Shown in pieces: positions 6,621-6,626 of a DNA stretch of 6,626 nucleotides. Within the stretch, counting starts at the first letter, position 1; each line of letters starts with the position of its first letter. The notes beneath the pieces are model-generated. The model was not told the origin of the DNA and searched no databases. It saw only the letters and a list, made by a program, of their open reading frames with translations. The DNA lies in the NCBI GenBank assembly GCA_947457715.1, contig CANGXK010000155.1, positions 1 to 6,626 of the forward strand. Direction: 5' to 3'. Made by a program: the position numbers and the translations under genes. Origin of the DNA: Gemmatimonadota bacterium. Lineage in GTDB: Bacteria > Gemmatimonadota > Gemmatimonadetes > Gemmatimonadales > Gemmatimonadaceae.

Positions 6621-6626
6621 ACCTTC
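6621..6626 (-). promoter_or_regulatory. Ribosome binding site for the YncE-like gene
   Basis: On the minus strand GAAGGT (6626-6621) lies six bases before the GTG at 6614. The next in-frame Met is residue 65, well past the signal peptide, so the GTG start is well supported. The start reads GTGA, so a TGA at 6613-6611 in the next frame could be the stop of an upstream gene beyond the window. Confidence 0.6.

Overview
The window is GC-rich and densely coding, with strong G/C preference at third codon positions. The fusion of a TolB-type propeller to an amidohydrolase, GTG starts and exported propeller proteins suggest an aerobic soil or water bacterium of the Gemmatimonadota or Acidobacteriota type. 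That placement is an inference from gene style; no phylogenetic marker gene is present.

Layout. Positions 1-464 (+) hold the C-terminal end of an N-acyl-D-amino-acid deacylase. After a 62-base gap, 527-4075 (+) encodes a 1182-residue exported protein: a signal peptide, about 650 residues of TolB/PD40-like beta-propeller repeats, a charged linker, and a C-terminal metal-dependent amidohydrolase domain. The 150-base gap at 4076-4225 separates convergent genes. It is almost filled by a large imperfect palindrome whose arms are built from 9-base CGCAG-type units, and it probably ends transcription. On the minus strand, a two-gene unit runs from right to left: an exported YncE/YVTN-type beta-propeller protein (6614-5436), then, one base after its stop, a cytoplasmic amidase-signature enzyme (5434-4226) that closely resembles plant AMI1-type amidases.

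How the genes may work together. Three of the four genes encode hydrolases of amide or related C-N bonds, from two unrelated superfamilies. Both exported proteins are beta-propellers. The plus-strand pair could act on N-acylated D-amino acids or peptide-like compounds. The minus-strand pair is tightly coupled, but its shared purpose is not obvious. No mobile element, tRNA, rRNA or CRISPR array was seen.

The points most worth a second look are the 9-base-period palindrome, the non-canonical metal-site residues of the fused amidohydrolase, the AMI1 likeness of the amidase, and the His/Met-rich loop plus two matching cysteine pairs in the YncE-like protein.
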